NCBI RefSeq assembly: GCF_025751585.1
Contig: NZ_JAOWKX010000002.1
Coordinates: 341,662 to 405,661 of the forward strand
Direction: 5' to 3'
Length of the DNA stretch: 64,000 nt
Source of the DNA: Fluctibacter corallii
Lineage (GTDB): Bacteria > Pseudomonadota > Gammaproteobacteria > Enterobacterales > Alteromonadaceae
The notes beneath the pieces are model-generated. The model had not been told where the DNA came from. It searched no databases and saw only the letters and a list, made by a program, of their open reading frames with translations. Shown in pieces: positions 1-10,522 of this stretch. How positions within the stretch are numbered: position 1 is the first letter of the stretch; each line of letters opens with the position of its first letter. Made by a program: the position numbers and the translations under genes.

Positions 1-1
1 T

Positions 2-463
2 GGTCAACGAGTGGTCTCACTTATTGTGCCCAATGGTGATGGTGCTATCTTAACGGCGACTGAAAACGGTTTTGGTAAGCGAACGCCTCTAGAGGACTAT
101 CCAGCCAAGAGCCGTGCGACGCAAGGTGTTGTGTCTATTAAGGTTTCAGAGCGAAACGGTAAAGTCGTAGGCGCTGTACAAGTTGATGAGAATGATGAAA
201 TCATGCTTATCAGTGATCAAGGAACCTTGGTAAGAACACGCGTTGGTGAAGTGTCTGTTGTCGGACGTAACACGCAGGGTGTAAGACTGATTAGAACCGT
301 TGAAGGCGAGCATGTTGTTGGCCTTCAACGAATCGAAGAAGTTGAAAGCGTAAATCTAGATGATAGCGACGTGTCTGAAGATTCAGACGTGGGAGCGCAA
401 GAAGCAAATGCAAGTGTTGAGGCCGCAGATGCGACTTCTAACACAGACGACACGGCAGAGTAA
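2..463 (+). CDS. gyrA: DNA gyrase subunit A, C-terminal fragment
   Basis: This is the 3' end of gyrA; the gene enters from the left edge and is open in this frame from base 2. GyrA is the DNA-cleaving subunit of gyrase, and its C-terminal beta-pinwheel wraps DNA for negative supercoiling. Visible are the last pinwheel blades, with repeats such as [22 protein letters not shown] and TQGVRLIR. An acidic, low-complexity tail rich in Asp, Glu, Ser and Ala follows, typical of gammaproteobacterial GyrA. The internal GTG at 11 is not a real start. A hairpin terminator follows and separates it from serC. Confidence 0.95.
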   Translation, partial: GQRVVSLIVPNGDGAILTATENGFGKRTPLEDYPAKSRATQGVVSIKVSERNGKVVGAVQVDENDEIMLISDQGTLVRTRVGEVSVVGRNTQGVRLIRTVEGEHVVGLQRIEEVESVNLDDSDVSEDSDVGAQEANASVEAADATSNTDDTAE

Positions 464-529
464 CGTAGTAAGTTAACGCTAAGGCGAATACAACTTTTCA
501 TTACTTCGCACGTAAGTTCGCGATTATGC

Positions 530-570
530 AAGCGGCCCGATATCTCGTCGGAGCCGCTTTTTTATTTTTT
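530..570 (+). terminator. Rho-independent terminator after gyrA
   Basis: AAGCGGC at 530-536 pairs with GCCGCTT at 553-559 and is followed by a T-rich run to 570. It sits 67 bases past the gyrA stop and just upstream of serC. Confidence 0.8.
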
Positions 571-589
571 AAGGGATGGCAAAACGTCA

Positions 590-1675
590 ATGAATACGGT
601 TTACAATTTTTGCGCTGGGCCAGCGATGTTACCTCAACCTGTTATGCGTAAAGCTCAGGAAGAGTTTATTAACTGGCAGGGATTGGGTTGCTCGGTTATG
701 GAAATCAGCCATAGAAGTAAGCCATTTATTGCATTGGCGGACGCTGCTGAGAGAAATCTCAGAGAGCTGTTGTCTATTCCGCAACATTACAGCGTGTTAT
801 TCATGCATGGCGGAGGCCGTGGACAGTTTTCTGCAGTACCGCTAAATTTAGCCGAGGCAACTGAGCATGCAGATTATTTGGTGACGGGTGCGTGGTCGAA
901 AAGTGCAGTGCAAGAAGCTGAACGCTTTGTTACGCCAAATATTGTCGCCGAGTCTTGCGTGATAAATGGAGAGACGACTTTACCGGATCAGGCATCATGG
1001 CAGTGTTCTGATAACGCAGCGTATTTTCATTTTTGCACAAACGAAACAGTAGACGGTGTTGAGCTAAACGTCTTACCTGATGTGGGTGATGTGCCTTTGG
1101 TTGCTGATATGTCGTCTACTATTTTGTCTAGACCATTAGACATTGAAAAATACGGTGTGATTTATGCGGGCGCGCAGAAAAACATCGGTCCTTCTGGCTT
1201 GTCAGTGGTGATTATTCGAAATGATTTGCTTGATCGCGCTAGACACAATACGCCATCGGTTCTGAATTATGGATTAGCCGCACAAAATGGCTCCATGTAT
1301 AACACGCCTCCAACCTATGCGTGGTATTTAGCTGGACTGGTATTTGAATGGCTCAAGGAGGAGGGAGGCGTATCTGCTATCTATTCCAGAAATAAAGCAA
1401 AAGCGGCTATGCTATATGAAGGGATTGATGCAACGGATTTCTATATTAACTCGATTGCATCACCGTATCGGTCAATTATGAACGTACCGTTTCAGTTAGC
1501 CGACCCAACCCTGGATGACGCGTTTTTAACGCAAGCAGAAGAAAATGGCTTAATGGCTTTGAAAGGTCATCGGTCTGTAGGGGGAATGCGTGCAAGTATA
1601 TACAACGCGATGCCCATAGAAGGCGTAAAAGCCTTAGTCGATTTTATGAAAGAATTTGAGAGGAAAAACGGATAA
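590..1675 (+). CDS. serC: Phosphoserine aminotransferase
   Basis: Cytosolic PLP enzyme that transaminates 3-phosphohydroxypyruvate to phosphoserine (serine synthesis) and also acts in pyridoxal phosphate synthesis. The 361-aa length is normal for SerC. The N-terminal [10 protein letters not shown] and the PLP-lysine segment [12 protein letters not shown] (Lys about 197) are diagnostic, and GGGRGQF near 74-80 is the phosphate-binding region. The stop overlaps the aroA start by one base (TAATG). The serC-aroA pair is a classic gammaproteobacterial operon linking serine and aromatic amino acid synthesis. Confidence 0.96.
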   Translation: MNTVYNFCAGPAMLPQPVMRKAQEEFINWQGLGCSVMEISHRSKPFIALADAAERNLRELLSIPQHYSVLFMHGGGRGQFSAVPLNLAEATEHADYLVTGAWSKSAVQEAERFVTPNIVAESCVINGETTLPDQASWQCSDNAAYFHFCTNETVDGVELNVLPDVGDVPLVADMSSTILSRPLDIEKYGVIYAGAQKNIGPSGLSVVIIRNDLLDRARHNTPSVLNYGLAAQNGSMYNTPPTYAWYLAGLVFEWLKEEGGVSAIYSRNKAKAAMLYEGIDATDFYINSIASPYRSIMNVPFQLADPTLDDAFLTQAEENGLMALKGHRSVGGMRASIYNAMPIEGVKALVDFMKEFERKNG

Positions 1676-2964
1676 TGCAACAACTTAAGCTTGATCCTAT
1701 CAAGTCTGTATCAGGTACAGTCAATGTGCCAGGTTCAAAAAGTTTAAGTAATCGAGCATTGCTTTTAGCCGCGATTGCGGAAGGTAAAACAACACTCACC
1801 AATTTACTTGATAGTGACGATATACGTCACATGCTGACAGCACTAACAAAATTAGGTGTCAGTTATACGCTGTCTGACGACAACACCGAGTGTGTGGTAG
1901 AAGGCATAGGTGGCGTATTTAATGTTAGTCAGCCAGTTGAACTGTTTTTAGGTAACGCAGGCACGGCAATGCGACCATTGAGTGCTGTATTAGCCGCGAG
2001 CCAAGGACAATTTATACTCACGGGTGAGCCAAGAATGGAAGAGCGTCCTATTGGTGCGCTTGTCGATGCTATGGCGCAGGCGGGTGCTGATATTAGCTAT
2101 CAAAAAAATGCAGGATACCCGCCGCTTCTCATTGAAGGGAAAACATTACATGGTGGTGTAATTCGTGTAGACGGCAGTGTATCTAGTCAGTTTCTAACTG
2201 CTGTACTTATGGCTGCGCCGTTACTCAGTGGCGATACCACAGTAGAAATTATCGGTGAGCTAGTGTCAAAGCCGTATATTGATATCACATTGAAAACAAT
2301 GGCTGCATTTGGTGTACAAGTAGACAATCACGACTATCAATCTTTTACGATAAAATCTGATCAACGTTATGTTTCGCCCGGGCGTTTTATGGTTGAAGGT
2401 GATGCCTCTTCCGCCTCTTATTTTCTTGCAGCCGGTGCGATTAAAGGCGGAACCGTTAGGGTTACCGGTGTAGGGAAGGCCAGTATTCAAGGTGATATTC
2501 GTTTTGCTGACGTGCTAGAAAAAATGGGTGCTACAGTCACGTGGGGCGATGAGTTCATTGAGATTGAAGGTGCACCGCTAAACGCCGTTGATATGGATAT
2601 GAACCATATTCCTGACGCAGCTATGACGATTGCGACCACAGCACTTTTCGCGCAAGGCACAACGGCTATTCGAAATATCTACAACTGGCGCGTTAAAGAA
2701 ACTGATCGATTAGCAGCTATGGCCGCAGAGCTAAGAAAAGTTGGCGCTACGGTTGTTGAAGGTCATGATTTCATTGAAGTCACGCCTCCAGAAGAACTGC
2801 ATCTGGCGGAAATCGATACGTACAATGACCATAGGGTTGCTATGTGCTTTTCACTCGTCGCGTTGGGTGACAAAGGGATCATTATTAACGACCCAGGTTG
2901 TACAGCTAAAACCTTCCCAGATTATTTCACACGATTTAGCCATATTTCGCAGCTGAACGAGTAA
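1675..2964 (+). CDS. aroA: 3-phosphoshikimate 1-carboxyvinyltransferase (EPSP synthase)
   Basis: Sixth step of the shikimate pathway: transfers enolpyruvyl from PEP to shikimate-3-phosphate in the cytosol. At 429 aa it is the usual length. Visible motifs are [15 protein letters not shown] near the N-terminus, [10 protein letters not shown] at 93-102, and the later [13 protein letters not shown] and [11 protein letters not shown]. It is translationally coupled to serC by a 1-bp overlap. A strong hairpin follows the gene, so serC-aroA is probably a two-gene transcript. Confidence 0.96.
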   Translation: MQQLKLDPIKSVSGTVNVPGSKSLSNRALLLAAIAEGKTTLTNLLDSDDIRHMLTALTKLGVSYTLSDDNTECVVEGIGGVFNVSQPVELFLGNAGTAMRPLSAVLAASQGQFILTGEPRMEERPIGALVDAMAQAGADISYQKNAGYPPLLIEGKTLHGGVIRVDGSVSSQFLTAVLMAAPLLSGDTTVEIIGELVSKPYIDITLKTMAAFGVQVDNHDYQSFTIKSDQRYVSPGRFMVEGDASSASYFLAAGAIKGGTVRVTGVGKASIQGDIRFADVLEKMGATVTWGDEFIEIEGAPLNAVDMDMNHIPDAAMTIATTALFAQGTTAIRNIYNWRVKETDRLAAMAAELRKVGATVVEGHDFIEVTPPEELHLAEIDTYNDHRVAMCFSLVALGDKGIIINDPGCTAKTFPDYFTRFSHISQLNE

Positions 2965-3001
2965 TCAAGTATATTTTGCTATTTCCATTTAGCTAGACGC
3001 T

Positions 3002-3030
3002 AGGCCCCGTTGAATTCACGGGGCCTTCTT
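3002..3030 (+). terminator. Terminator after aroA
   Basis: AGGCCCCG (3002-3009) pairs with CGGGGCCT (3019-3026) around a 9-base loop and is followed by TCTT. It is GC-rich and 37 bases past the aroA stop. Confidence 0.8.
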
Positions 3031-3238
3031 GTGTTTATCTCGTAGGCAGCGAATAAAAAAAGATGCCGAATAGCAAACTCACTATACCTTTAAGATCTGC
3101 GGCTATAATTACGTTTTGACAAGCTTAAGCGCTAGATACTCGACAGGGACGATACGCATGGCAATGAACGCAACGATGTAGTTTGGTTAATAAATGATTC
3201 ATTATTGGACAACAATTGTAAATTCCTATTTACACTGA

Positions 3239-3266
3239 TTGCTTCCTTGGCGAGTAACTGTATAAT
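3239..3266 (+). promoter_or_regulatory. Putative sigma-70 promoter for cmk
   Basis: TTGCTT (3239-3244), a 16-base spacer and a perfect TATAAT (3261-3266). It lies 33 bases upstream of the cmk start codon and downstream of the aroA terminator. Confidence 0.6.
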
Positions 3267-3299
3267 TGCGCCCGTTTTTTTATAACCCTAGGAGAGGGC

Positions 3300-3983
3300 A
3301 TGCAAGTTTCTCCCGTCATTACCATAGACGGACCAAGTGGTGCTGGTAAAGGAACCGTGAGTACTCTACTGGCAAAACAGTTTGACTGGCACTTTTTAGA
3401 TAGCGGTGCAATCTATCGGGTGCTTGCTATCGCGGCCATGCATCATCAGATTGATGCTGATGATGAACTGGGATTAGTGCCTTTGGCGTCAAGCTTAGAT
3501 GTTAATTTTGAAACTGAAAATGGCGCCTGTCGGATCGTGCTTGAGGGCGAAGATGTGACTTCAGCTATTCGCGCGGAAGAAGTGGGATTGATGGCGTCGA
3601 AAGTGGCGTCATGGCCACGAGTGCGTGAAGCGTTGTTGCGTCGTCAGCGCGCATTCAGACAAGAACCCGGTCTGGTTGCAGACGGACGAGATATGGGAAC
3701 TGTTGTCTTTCCGAATGCCGAAGCGAAGATCTTTCTTACTGCCAGTGCAGAAGAACGTGCAAGGCGAAGATTTAATCAGTTGAAAGAAAAAGGCCATGGT
3801 GTTAGCATTACGCGCCTTTTGGCTGATATTCAAGCAAGAGACGAGCGAGATTCAAATCGCAAAGTCGCGCCGCTAGTACCAGCAGAAGACGCACTTGTTT
3901 TGGATTCTACTGATTTAAGTATTCCTCAAGTGCTTGAAAAAATTACTGAATACGTTCAGTCAAAGCTTGCCCTCAATAAGTAG
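3300..3983 (+). CDS. cmk: Cytidylate kinase
   Basis: Phosphorylates CMP and dCMP to the diphosphates with ATP in the cytosol. The P-loop GPSGAGKGT is at residues 11-19. [13 protein letters not shown] and the lid-type [11 protein letters not shown] and [13 protein letters not shown] are standard Cmk motifs. The 227-aa length is typical. The ATG at 3300 is preceded by a strong Shine-Dalgarno AGGAGAGG (3290-3297). Its position just before rpsA is conserved in gammaproteobacteria. Confidence 0.96.
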   Translation: MQVSPVITIDGPSGAGKGTVSTLLAKQFDWHFLDSGAIYRVLAIAAMHHQIDADDELGLVPLASSLDVNFETENGACRIVLEGEDVTSAIRAEEVGLMASKVASWPRVREALLRRQRAFRQEPGLVADGRDMGTVVFPNAEAKIFLTASAEERARRRFNQLKEKGHGVSITRLLADIQARDERDSNRKVAPLVPAEDALVLDSTDLSIPQVLEKITEYVQSKLALNK

Positions 3984-4018
3984 GCCAGGCTTTTTCGCGT
4001 ATGTATTTGGCGTTAGTA

Positions 4019-4043
4019 GCCCTCACAGGATGTGAAGGGTTTG
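4019..4043 (+). promoter_or_regulatory. Hairpin in the rpsA leader
   Basis: CCCTCACA and TGTGAAGGG flank GGA in the cmk-rpsA gap, giving a stem with one bulge and only three T after it. It could be an attenuator or part of the S1-autoregulated leader known for rpsA in E. coli. The role is inferred. Confidence 0.3.
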
Positions 4044-4098
4044 GTAATCAACCCCGCATTAACAGGAAGTAATGTGGATGAAATATTTTAAGTAAGTT

Positions 4099-5772
4099 AT
4101 GACTGAAAATTTTGCTCAACTATTTGAAGAGAGTCTTAAAGAACTCGAGACCCGTCCTGGTGCCATTGTAAAAGGTACTGTTGTTTCTATCGATAAAGAT
4201 ATCGTATTGGTAGATGCTGGTCTTAAATCTGAAAGTGCAATCCCTGCAGATCAGTTCAAGAACGCTGAAGGTACTCTTGAAATTGCAATCGGCGATACCG
4301 TAGATGTGGCTCTTGACGCAGTAGAAGATGGTTTCGGTGAAACTATTCTTTCTCGTGAAAAAGCGAAGCGTCATGAAGCATGGGTTGAGCTAGAAAAAGC
4401 ATACGAAGAAAAAGAAACGATCAAAGGTGTTATCAACGGTAAAGTTAAAGGTGGCTTTACGGTTGAAGTTAACTCTGTTCGTGCATTCTTGCCTGGTTCA
4501 TTGGTTGACGTTCGTCCAGTTCGTGACACAACGCACCTTGAAGGCAAAGAGCTAGAGTTTAAAGTTATCAAGCTTGACGCTAAGCGTAACAACGTTGTTG
4601 TTTCTCGTCGTGCAGTTATCGAAGCAGAAAGCAGCGCAGAGCGTGATACACTACTTGCTAACCTTGAAGAAGGTCATGAAGTTAAAGGTATCGTTAAGAA
4701 CCTTACTGACTACGGTGCATTCGTAGATCTAGGTGGTGTTGACGGTCTACTTCACATTACCGATATGGCTTGGAAGCGTGTTAAGCACCCAAGTGAAATC
4801 GTAAACGTTGGTGACGAAATCAACGTTAAAGTACTTAAGTTCGACAAAGAGAAGTCACGTGTTTCTCTTGGTATGAAGCAAATGGGCAACGATCCATGGC
4901 AAGAAATTGCTAACCGTTACCCTGAAGGTTCTAAACTTTCTGGTGCTGTTACAAACCTTACTGACTACGGTTGTTTCGTTGAAATCGAAGACGGTGTTGA
5001 AGGTCTTGTTCACGTATCTGAAATGGATTGGACTAACAAGAACATTCACCCATCTAAAGTGGTTAACTTGGGTGACGTTGTTGAAGTTATGGTACTTGAA
5101 ATCGACGAAGAGCGTCGTCGTATTTCTCTTGGCCTTAAACAGTGCAAGCCTAACCCGTGGGAAGAGTTCGCTAAGTCTCACAACAAAGGCGACAAAGTTA
5201 CTGGTAAGATCAAGTCAATCACTGACTTCGGTATCTTCATCGGTCTTGAAGGTGGCATCGATGGTCTTGTTCACTTGTCTGACATTTCTTGGAACAAAGC
5301 GGGTGAAGAAGCCGTTCGTGAATACAAGAAAGGCGACGAAATCTCTGCTGTTGTACTTCAAGTCGACCCAGAGCGTGAGCGTATCTCTCTTGGCGTGAAG
5401 CAAATCGAAGAAGATCCGTTCAATAAGTATCTGACAGACAACAAGAAAGGTGCTATTGTTATTGGTACCGTTACCGCTGTTGACGCTAAAGGCGTAACTG
5501 TTCAACTAGCTGAAGAAGTTGAAGGTTATGTTCGTGCGGCAGATCTTGCACGTGACCGTGTTGAAGACGCGAGTGAAGTTGTTAATGTTGGCGAAGAACT
5601 TGAAGCTAAGTTCATGGGCGTTGACCGTAAGAACCGCGTTGTAAACTTGTCTGTTAAGGCGAAAGATCAAGCAGAAGAGAAAGAAGCACTTGATAAAGTG
5701 AACCAGCAAGACGAAGCTGGCTTCGCTAATGCAATGGCTGAAGCTTTCAAAGCTGCAAAAGGCGAAGAGTAA
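4099..5772 (+). CDS. rpsA: 30S ribosomal protein S1
   Basis: Binds single-stranded mRNA and brings it to the 30S subunit for initiation. The 557-aa protein consists of six S1/OB-fold repeats, with recurring signatures [38 protein letters not shown] and [19 protein letters not shown]. Codon choice differs from the neighbours, with a narrow set (CGT, GGT, CTT) typical of very highly expressed genes. It starts at the ATG giving [13 protein letters not shown], the usual S1 N-terminus. A perfect inverted repeat follows, then ihfB, the conserved neighbour. Confidence 0.97.
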   Translation: MTENFAQLFEESLKELETRPGAIVKGTVVSIDKDIVLVDAGLKSESAIPADQFKNAEGTLEIAIGDTVDVALDAVEDGFGETILSREKAKRHEAWVELEKAYEEKETIKGVINGKVKGGFTVEVNSVRAFLPGSLVDVRPVRDTTHLEGKELEFKVIKLDAKRNNVVVSRRAVIEAESSAERDTLLANLEEGHEVKGIVKNLTDYGAFVDLGGVDGLLHITDMAWKRVKHPSEIVNVGDEINVKVLKFDKEKSRVSLGMKQMGNDPWQEIANRYPEGSKLSGAVTNLTDYGCFVEIEDGVEGLVHVSEMDWTNKNIHPSKVVNLGDVVEVMVLEIDEERRRISLGLKQCKPNPWEEFAKSHNKGDKVTGKIKSITDFGIFIGLEGGIDGLVHLSDISWNKAGEEAVREYKKGDEISAVVLQVDPERERISLGVKQIEEDPFNKYLTDNKKGAIVIGTVTAVDAKGVTVQLAEEVEGYVRAADLARDRVEDASEVVNVGEELEAKFMGVDRKNRVVNLSVKAKDQAEEKEALDKVNQQDEAGFANAMAEAFKAAKGEE

Positions 5773-5792
5773 TTATTCGCTAAGTTATCGAT

Positions 5793-5817
5793 AAAGGTCG
5801 GCTTAGCCGACCTTTCA
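5793..5817 (+). terminator. Inverted repeat after rpsA
   Basis: A perfect 10-bp stem, AAAGGTCGGC (5793-5802) with GCCGACCTTT (5806-5815), and a 3-base loop. It is followed by CAGAT, not a long T-run, so termination may be partial with read-through into ihfB. Confidence 0.6.
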
Positions 5818-5869
5818 GATAACCCTTCTCATCGGTAACGATTGTTTTTGTTTGACCAAGGGGATGATA

Positions 5870-6160
5870 ATGACCAAGTCAGAACTCATTGAACGATTGG
5901 CCGATAAAGCCCGTCACATTCCAGCCAAAGAAGTTGAATCTGCAATAAAAGAAATGCTCGAGCAGATGGCGCAAACCTTGCAAAAAGGTGATCGCATTGA
6001 AATTCGAGGATTTGGTAGCTTTTCTCTTCACTATCGTGCACCTCGCATAGGCCGTAACCCTAAAACGGGAGAAACGGTAAAGCTGGACGGTAAATACGTT
6101 CCGCACTTTAAACCTGGTAAGGAACTCCGTGAACGCGTAAACGATAGTTTAACCCACTGA
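5870..6160 (+). CDS. ihfB: Integration host factor subunit beta
   Basis: DNA-bending nucleoid protein that forms IHF with the alpha subunit. The frame is open upstream from a TTG at 5852, but the canonical N-terminus [11 protein letters not shown] begins at the ATG at 5870, preceded by AAGGGG; this gives 96 aa, near the E. coli length. The family signatures [14 protein letters not shown] and [10 protein letters not shown] are present, and the proline that intercalates into DNA lies in that beta-arm. The rpsA-ihfB order is conserved. Confidence 0.95.
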   Translation: MTKSELIERLADKARHIPAKEVESAIKEMLEQMAQTLQKGDRIEIRGFGSFSLHYRAPRIGRNPKTGETVKLDGKYVPHFKPGKELRERVNDSLTH

Positions 6161-6179
6161 GAAGAATAAATTTTTTATA

Positions 6180-6208
6180 AACGGCACTCCAAATAGGGTG
6201 CCGTTTTT
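6180..6208 (+). terminator. Terminator after ihfB
   Basis: AACGGCAC (6180-6187) pairs with GTGCCGTT (6198-6205) and continues into a T-run. It lies 19 bases past the ihfB stop. Confidence 0.8.
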
Positions 6209-6354
6209 GTTAGAGTCTATGCTATAAAAAATAATAATAAATCACTTTCAGTTATTGCATCTTATTGTTTTACTGTAGAGGATTAACACGTCTTCATGAG
6301 GCTATCACCTATAATGGTTTTATGAAGCGAGAAACTACCTGTTGAGGATTAACG

Positions 6355-6609
6355 TTGAAGGTTTTACTGGCCGTTTTACTTGTCTCTTTTATTTTTGTCC
6401 TGTCGCTTGTGATAGGCGCGCAAAATGATCAAATCGTCGAAGTAAACTATTTTATTGCAAAGTCAGAGCTTCAGTTATCTTCGCTTATGGCGCTTTTGCT
6501 TGGCTCAGGTTTTATGATTGGCTGTATAGTCGGCTTTTTGTCTTGGTTGAAGCTTCGATTACGCTACAACCATTTAATTCGAAAGTCCCATACACAAAAA
6601 ATTGATTAA
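6355..6609 (+). CDS. lapA: Lipopolysaccharide assembly protein LapA (DUF1049)
   Basis: Small inner-membrane protein that works with LapB in regulating LPS synthesis via FtsH-dependent LpxC turnover. The 84-aa product has two membrane helices (about 2-22 and 40-65) with the family hallmark IGAQNDQ between them. Translation starts at TTG 6355, supported by GAGG at 6344-6347. A TATAAT at 6310-6315 may be the -10 of its promoter, but no good -35 is seen. lapB begins six bases after its stop. Confidence 0.88.
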   Translation: MKVLLAVLLVSFIFVLSLVIGAQNDQIVEVNYFIAKSELQLSSLMALLLGSGFMIGCIVGFLSWLKLRLRYNHLIRKSHTQKID

Positions 6610-6615
6610 TTTGCG

Positions 6616-7785
6616 ATGCTAGAGCTGCTGTTCTTACTATTACCTGTTGCTGCCGGCTATGGATGGGTAATGGGTCGCAATAGTGTTAGGCAAGCACAAA
6701 GAAAACAGTCAAAAATTCTTTCTCGTCATTACTACAAAGGCATTAATTTTTTATTGTCGGATCAGCCTGATAAAGCAGTTGATACCCTCATTAAAATGAT
6801 AAACCTCGATAGCGATACCGCTGAAACACATATCGCGATGGGAAACTTTTTCCGACACAGAGGGGAGTTAGACCGAGCGATTCGTGTGCACCAAAACCTT
6901 GTTTCGCAAGAAGAGATCGATTCTGATTTAAAACTCCAAGCGTTAAAAGAGCTCGGCAAAGACTATATGCTTGCTGGCTTTTTGGAAAGAGCAGAAAGCA
7001 GCTTCTTAAAACTGTTAGATTCTGATAAATATTTTCTCGACGCTCAACGTCACCTATTCAATATCTACCAGACAACAAAAGAATGGGACAAGGCCATCAA
7101 GCTTGGTGAGTCTATGATGAAGCATAATGGCGATTCAGACGACTTGTGCCGCCGAATTTCCCATTTTTATTGTGAACGTGCAGTGCAGCGGTTACGCGAT
7201 AACGATATTTCAAGTGCGGAAAAAGCATTGAAAAAAGCCATTGAGTCCGACGAGCATGCGGTACGCCCTTGGTTGATGTTGGGAGAACTAGCCATTGATC
7301 AGCAACAGTATCGTGATGCTATTTCCTATTTAAATCAAATACCGCAGCGTGATGTCTCTTGGTTAAGCGAAGCTGTACCTCTGATTGAAGTGTGTTGCCG
7401 TGCACTCAATGACGAGCATTTACTAGAGCGCGCGTTAGAACCGTATTGGAAAAAGTGCGCCTCGGCTTATCTCTCTAAAGTGAATTTAATGGCAAGGCAG
7501 GGCAACCTTGCTGAAGCGTCGGATGTACTGTTAGAACAGCTGCGTGTCAATCCCACGATGAAAGGCTTTAAAACCTTGATGGGGCTATACGTAGAGCAAA
7601 AAGATGAAGAAAACGCGGTAAATAGTTTAACGTTATTGTCTGATTTAGTTGACGAACAACTGCGACAACGGCCCAAGTATCGTTGCGTCAGTTGTGGCTT
7701 TTCTGGAAGGCAAATTCATTGGCTTTGCCCCTCCTGTAAAAAATGGGGTACGGTCAAACCAATTAAAGGCTTAGATGGGGAATAG
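6616..7785 (+). CDS. lapB: Lipopolysaccharide assembly protein LapB (YciM)
   Basis: Inner-membrane-anchored TPR protein that controls LPS level by presenting LpxC to FtsH. The 389-aa protein has an N-terminal membrane helix (about 1-18), a cytoplasmic array of TPR repeats, and a C-terminal rubredoxin-type metal knuckle with Cys357, Cys360, Cys371 and Cys374 (CVSCG and CPSC). Length and architecture match E. coli LapB. It sits between lapA and pyrF as in E. coli and is likely co-transcribed with both. Confidence 0.95.
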   Translation: MLELLFLLLPVAAGYGWVMGRNSVRQAQRKQSKILSRHYYKGINFLLSDQPDKAVDTLIKMINLDSDTAETHIAMGNFFRHRGELDRAIRVHQNLVSQEEIDSDLKLQALKELGKDYMLAGFLERAESSFLKLLDSDKYFLDAQRHLFNIYQTTKEWDKAIKLGESMMKHNGDSDDLCRRISHFYCERAVQRLRDNDISSAEKALKKAIESDEHAVRPWLMLGELAIDQQQYRDAISYLNQIPQRDVSWLSEAVPLIEVCCRALNDEHLLERALEPYWKKCASAYLSKVNLMARQGNLAEASDVLLEQLRVNPTMKGFKTLMGLYVEQKDEENAVNSLTLLSDLVDEQLRQRPKYRCVSCGFSGRQIHWLCPSCKKWGTVKPIKGLDGE

Positions 7786-7787
7786 AC

Positions 7788-8486
7788 ATGCAAGATGCCA
7801 AAGTAGTCGTTGCGCTAGATTTTGATAATAAATCCAATGCATTAAATTTTGTTAGCCAGCTTGAGCCAAGCCAATGCAAGTTAAAAGTTGGCAAGGAAAT
7901 GTTTACGTATTTTGGACCAGAATTTGTCAAAGAGCTGGTTAAGCGCAAGTTTGATGTGTTTTTAGATTTAAAATTTCATGATATCCCCAATACCGTGGCG
8001 AAAGCCTGTGTTGCTGCGGCAGACTTAGGGGTGTGGATGGTGAATGTTCATGCATCAGGTGGTCCTAAAATGATGACCCACACAGTCTCTGCGTTAGAGG
8101 CATTTGGTCATGACAAACCTAAATTGATTGCTGTAACGGTATTAACCAGCATGGACAGTGCGCAGCTTCAATCTATCGGAATTACCAGTACACCGGAACA
8201 GCAGGTTATGCACCTCGCGTCACTTACGAAAGAGAGTGGTTTAGACGGTGTGGTGTGCTCAGCACAGGAAGCCGCTATGCTAAAGCAGAATTTAGGAGAA
8301 GGATTTTTGCTAGTTACTCCAGGTATTCGTCCTGTTGGTTCAGCGCAGGGTGATCAGCACCGGATCATGACACCACAGCAAGCTGTGGAAGTAGGTGTTG
8401 ATTATATGGTGATTGGACGTCCTATTACTCAAGCAGCGTCACCGGTTGATGCCTTAAACGCGATAAACCAGTCTATTTATTGTTAG
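7788..8486 (+). CDS. pyrF: Orotidine 5'-phosphate decarboxylase
   Basis: Last step of UMP synthesis, decarboxylating OMP in the cytosol. The signature [12 protein letters not shown] gives the catalytic Asp60-Lys62-Asp65 array, and VTPGIRP with the late [10 protein letters not shown] form the phosphate-binding loops. The 232-aa length is typical. The start ATG lies three bases after the lapB stop, preceded by GGGGAA. A bidirectional hairpin lies between it and the convergent ald gene. Confidence 0.96.
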   Translation: MQDAKVVVALDFDNKSNALNFVSQLEPSQCKLKVGKEMFTYFGPEFVKELVKRKFDVFLDLKFHDIPNTVAKACVAAADLGVWMVNVHASGGPKMMTHTVSALEAFGHDKPKLIAVTVLTSMDSAQLQSIGITSTPEQQVMHLASLTKESGLDGVVCSAQEAAMLKQNLGEGFLLVTPGIRPVGSAQGDQHRIMTPQQAVEVGVDYMVIGRPITQAASPVDALNAINQSIYC

Positions 8487-8496
8487 TTATACAACG

Positions 8497-8533
8497 AAAA
8501 AGAGCGAGTCACCTAAAATGATTCGCTCTTTTA
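8497..8533. terminator. Bidirectional terminator between pyrF and ald
   Basis: AAAAAGAGCGA (8497-8507) pairs with TCGCTCTTTT (8523-8532). A-rich and T-rich flanks on the two sides would serve pyrF on the plus strand and ald on the minus strand. Confidence 0.75.
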
Positions 8534-8625
8534 AACGATTTCCATATTAAACAAATAATATTTCTACCGAAGGGGGAAGCGGTGTGCCGATTTATGGCTA
8601 GCGCCTCTTTCTCGGTTATTTTCGA

Positions 8626-9753
8626 TTAGGCTAGCGCCGCTCTTGCATCGGTATATTCGAGGCCTAGCTGTTGACCAAGCGCATCAACTACTGCTTTGTA
8701 CGTTACTTGACCTTCGTGAACATTGAGGCCATTAAGCAGGTGCGGATCAGCAAGCATTGCGTCTTTTGGTCCTTTGTTGGCCAATGCCAAACCAAATGGC
8801 AACGTTGCGTTGTTAAGTGCCATCGTTGATGTGCGTGCAACGCCGCCTGGCATATTCGCTACACAATAATGCACCACACCGTCAACCACATAGACTGGAT
8901 CCTGATGAGTCGTTGCTTTTGACGTTTCAAAGCAACCGCCTTGATCGATAGCGACATCAACCAACACAGAGCCTTCTTTCATATTTTTAATGTGTTCGCG
9001 GGTCAGTAGTTTAGGGGCTGCTGCGCCTGGAATTAATACGGCACCTACCACTAAATCTGCCTTTGAAGAGTAATGCTCAATTGCATCAACGGTAGAGAAG
9101 ACGGTTTTAAGCTGGCCACCGAATACATCATCAAGGTAACGAAGGCGAGGCAAAGAACGATCTAAAATAGTGACATCTGCACCCATACCCAGTGCCATTT
9201 TTGCTGCATTTGTGCCAACGACACCACCACCGATGACCAACACTTTACCTGGCGTAACACCAGGAACACCACCGAGTAGTGTGCCACTGCCGCCATGGGC
9301 CTTTTCTAAATAGTGCGCACCAGCCTGAACAGACATACGGCCTGCTACTTCACTCATTGGTGCAAGAAGCGGTAATCCACCAGTGTGATCGGTCACGGTT
9401 TCATAGGCAATACAGGTTGCGCCAGACTTCACCAGCAACTCAGTTTGCACAGGATCTGGTGCAAGGTGAAGGTAGGTATAAAGCGTTTGCCCTTTACTTA
9501 GCATTTCGCATTCGTTTGGCTGTGGCTCTTTTACTTTGACAATCATATCTGCGGTATCGAAGATCTTTTCCGCCGTGTTGCTGATAGATGCGCCGGCAGC
9601 CTCATATTGATCGTCGAAGAAACCGATTGCTGCACCAGCGTTTTGCTGAACAACCACTTGATGGCCATGGCTAACAAACTCTTTAACGGCCGCAGGCGTT
9701 AAACCTACTCGGTATTCGTGATTTTTTATTTCTTTAGGTACACCGATTAGCAT
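8626..9753 (-). CDS. ald: Alanine dehydrogenase
   Basis: NAD-dependent oxidative deamination of L-alanine to pyruvate and ammonium, usually catabolic. The 375-aa protein has the N-terminal signature [20 protein letters not shown], the substrate-binding Lys75 and His96 (YLHLAP), and a Rossmann segment [17 protein letters not shown]. It is divergent from an Lrp-type regulator with 132 bp between, the usual arrangement for amino-acid-responsive control, so Lrp regulation is likely but inferred. Confidence 0.94.
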   Translation of the reverse strand: MLIGVPKEIKNHEYRVGLTPAAVKEFVSHGHQVVVQQNAGAAIGFFDDQYEAAGASISNTAEKIFDTADMIVKVKEPQPNECEMLSKGQTLYTYLHLAPDPVQTELLVKSGATCIAYETVTDHTGGLPLLAPMSEVAGRMSVQAGAHYLEKAHGGSGTLLGGVPGVTPGKVLVIGGGVVGTNAAKMALGMGADVTILDRSLPRLRYLDDVFGGQLKTVFSTVDAIEHYSSKADLVVGAVLIPGAAAPKLLTREHIKNMKEGSVLVDVAIDQGGCFETSKATTHQDPVYVVDGVVHYCVANMPGGVARTSTMALNNATLPFGLALANKGPKDAMLADPHLLNGLNVHEGQVTYKAVVDALGQQLGLEYTDARAALA

Positions 9754-9885
9754 ACGTGCTCCGATTGTGATGAAAATGTAAAAAAATGTCTGCGAAGTAT
9801 AGAGGAGAATAAGAAAATATTTATTTCGTAATTAAAGAAAAAACAGCATAAAATAGGGCTATATATAGAATGTAAAGCATAATGT

Positions 9886-10371
9886 ATGTTAGTAAAAACG
9901 CCCAAACATCTCGACCGAATAGACCGTAACATATTGATAGAACTACAAAAAAATGGTCGTATTTCGAATGTTGAATTGGCTAAAAAAGTGGGTTTAAGTG
10001 CAAGCCCCTGTCTGGAGCGTGTTAAGCGCTTAGAAACGCAAGGGTACATAAAAGGTTATTATGCTGAAGTCGCGCCCGACAAACTGGGAGCGGCGATGTT
10101 GGTGTTTGTAGAAATTACGTTAACGAAAACCTCTGTTGACATATTTGAAGAGTTTTCTGTTGCCGTTCGCAAACATGATGATATTCAAGAATGTCATTTG
10201 GTGTCAGGTGACTTCGACTTTTTGCTTAAAGCGCGAGTTGCTGATATGTCTAGCTACCGAAAACTGTTGGGCGACACGTTACTTCGATTGCCAGGCGTAA
10301 GCGAGTCTCGGACTTATGTGGTAATGGAAGAAGTTAAGCACACAAATCAACTGAAGATTAATCCTAAATAA
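9886..10371 (+). CDS. lrp: Leucine-responsive regulatory protein (Lrp/AsnC family)
   Basis: Global feast/famine DNA-binding regulator. The 161-aa protein has an N-terminal winged HTH (LDRIDRNILIELQKNGRIS, then VELAKKVGLSASPCLERVKRL) and a C-terminal RAM ligand and oligomerisation domain. Sequence and the next gene, ftsK, match the lrp-ftsK-lolA-rarA-serS order of E. coli, favouring true Lrp over a local paralogue. Being divergent from ald suggests it also regulates that gene. Confidence 0.9.
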   Translation: MLVKTPKHLDRIDRNILIELQKNGRISNVELAKKVGLSASPCLERVKRLETQGYIKGYYAEVAPDKLGAAMLVFVEITLTKTSVDIFEEFSVAVRKHDDIQECHLVSGDFDFLLKARVADMSSYRKLLGDTLLRLPGVSESRTYVVMEEVKHTNQLKINPK

Positions 10372-10522
10372 ATTGATTCTGTGACGAACAGGGCACAATT
10401 TGTTGGTTTATTGATCGAATGGTTGCCGATAAGTACGGATTACATGCATCCAAACTAGGCATTTTATGCAGTCACTGGTATGGTACTTGTTCATCAAAAA
10501 ATGGGATAATTCTAATAATATT

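Noticed and set aside
9754..9885. Lrp operator sites between ald and lrp
   Set aside because: The gap is AT-rich as expected, but Lrp sites are too degenerate to assign by eye.
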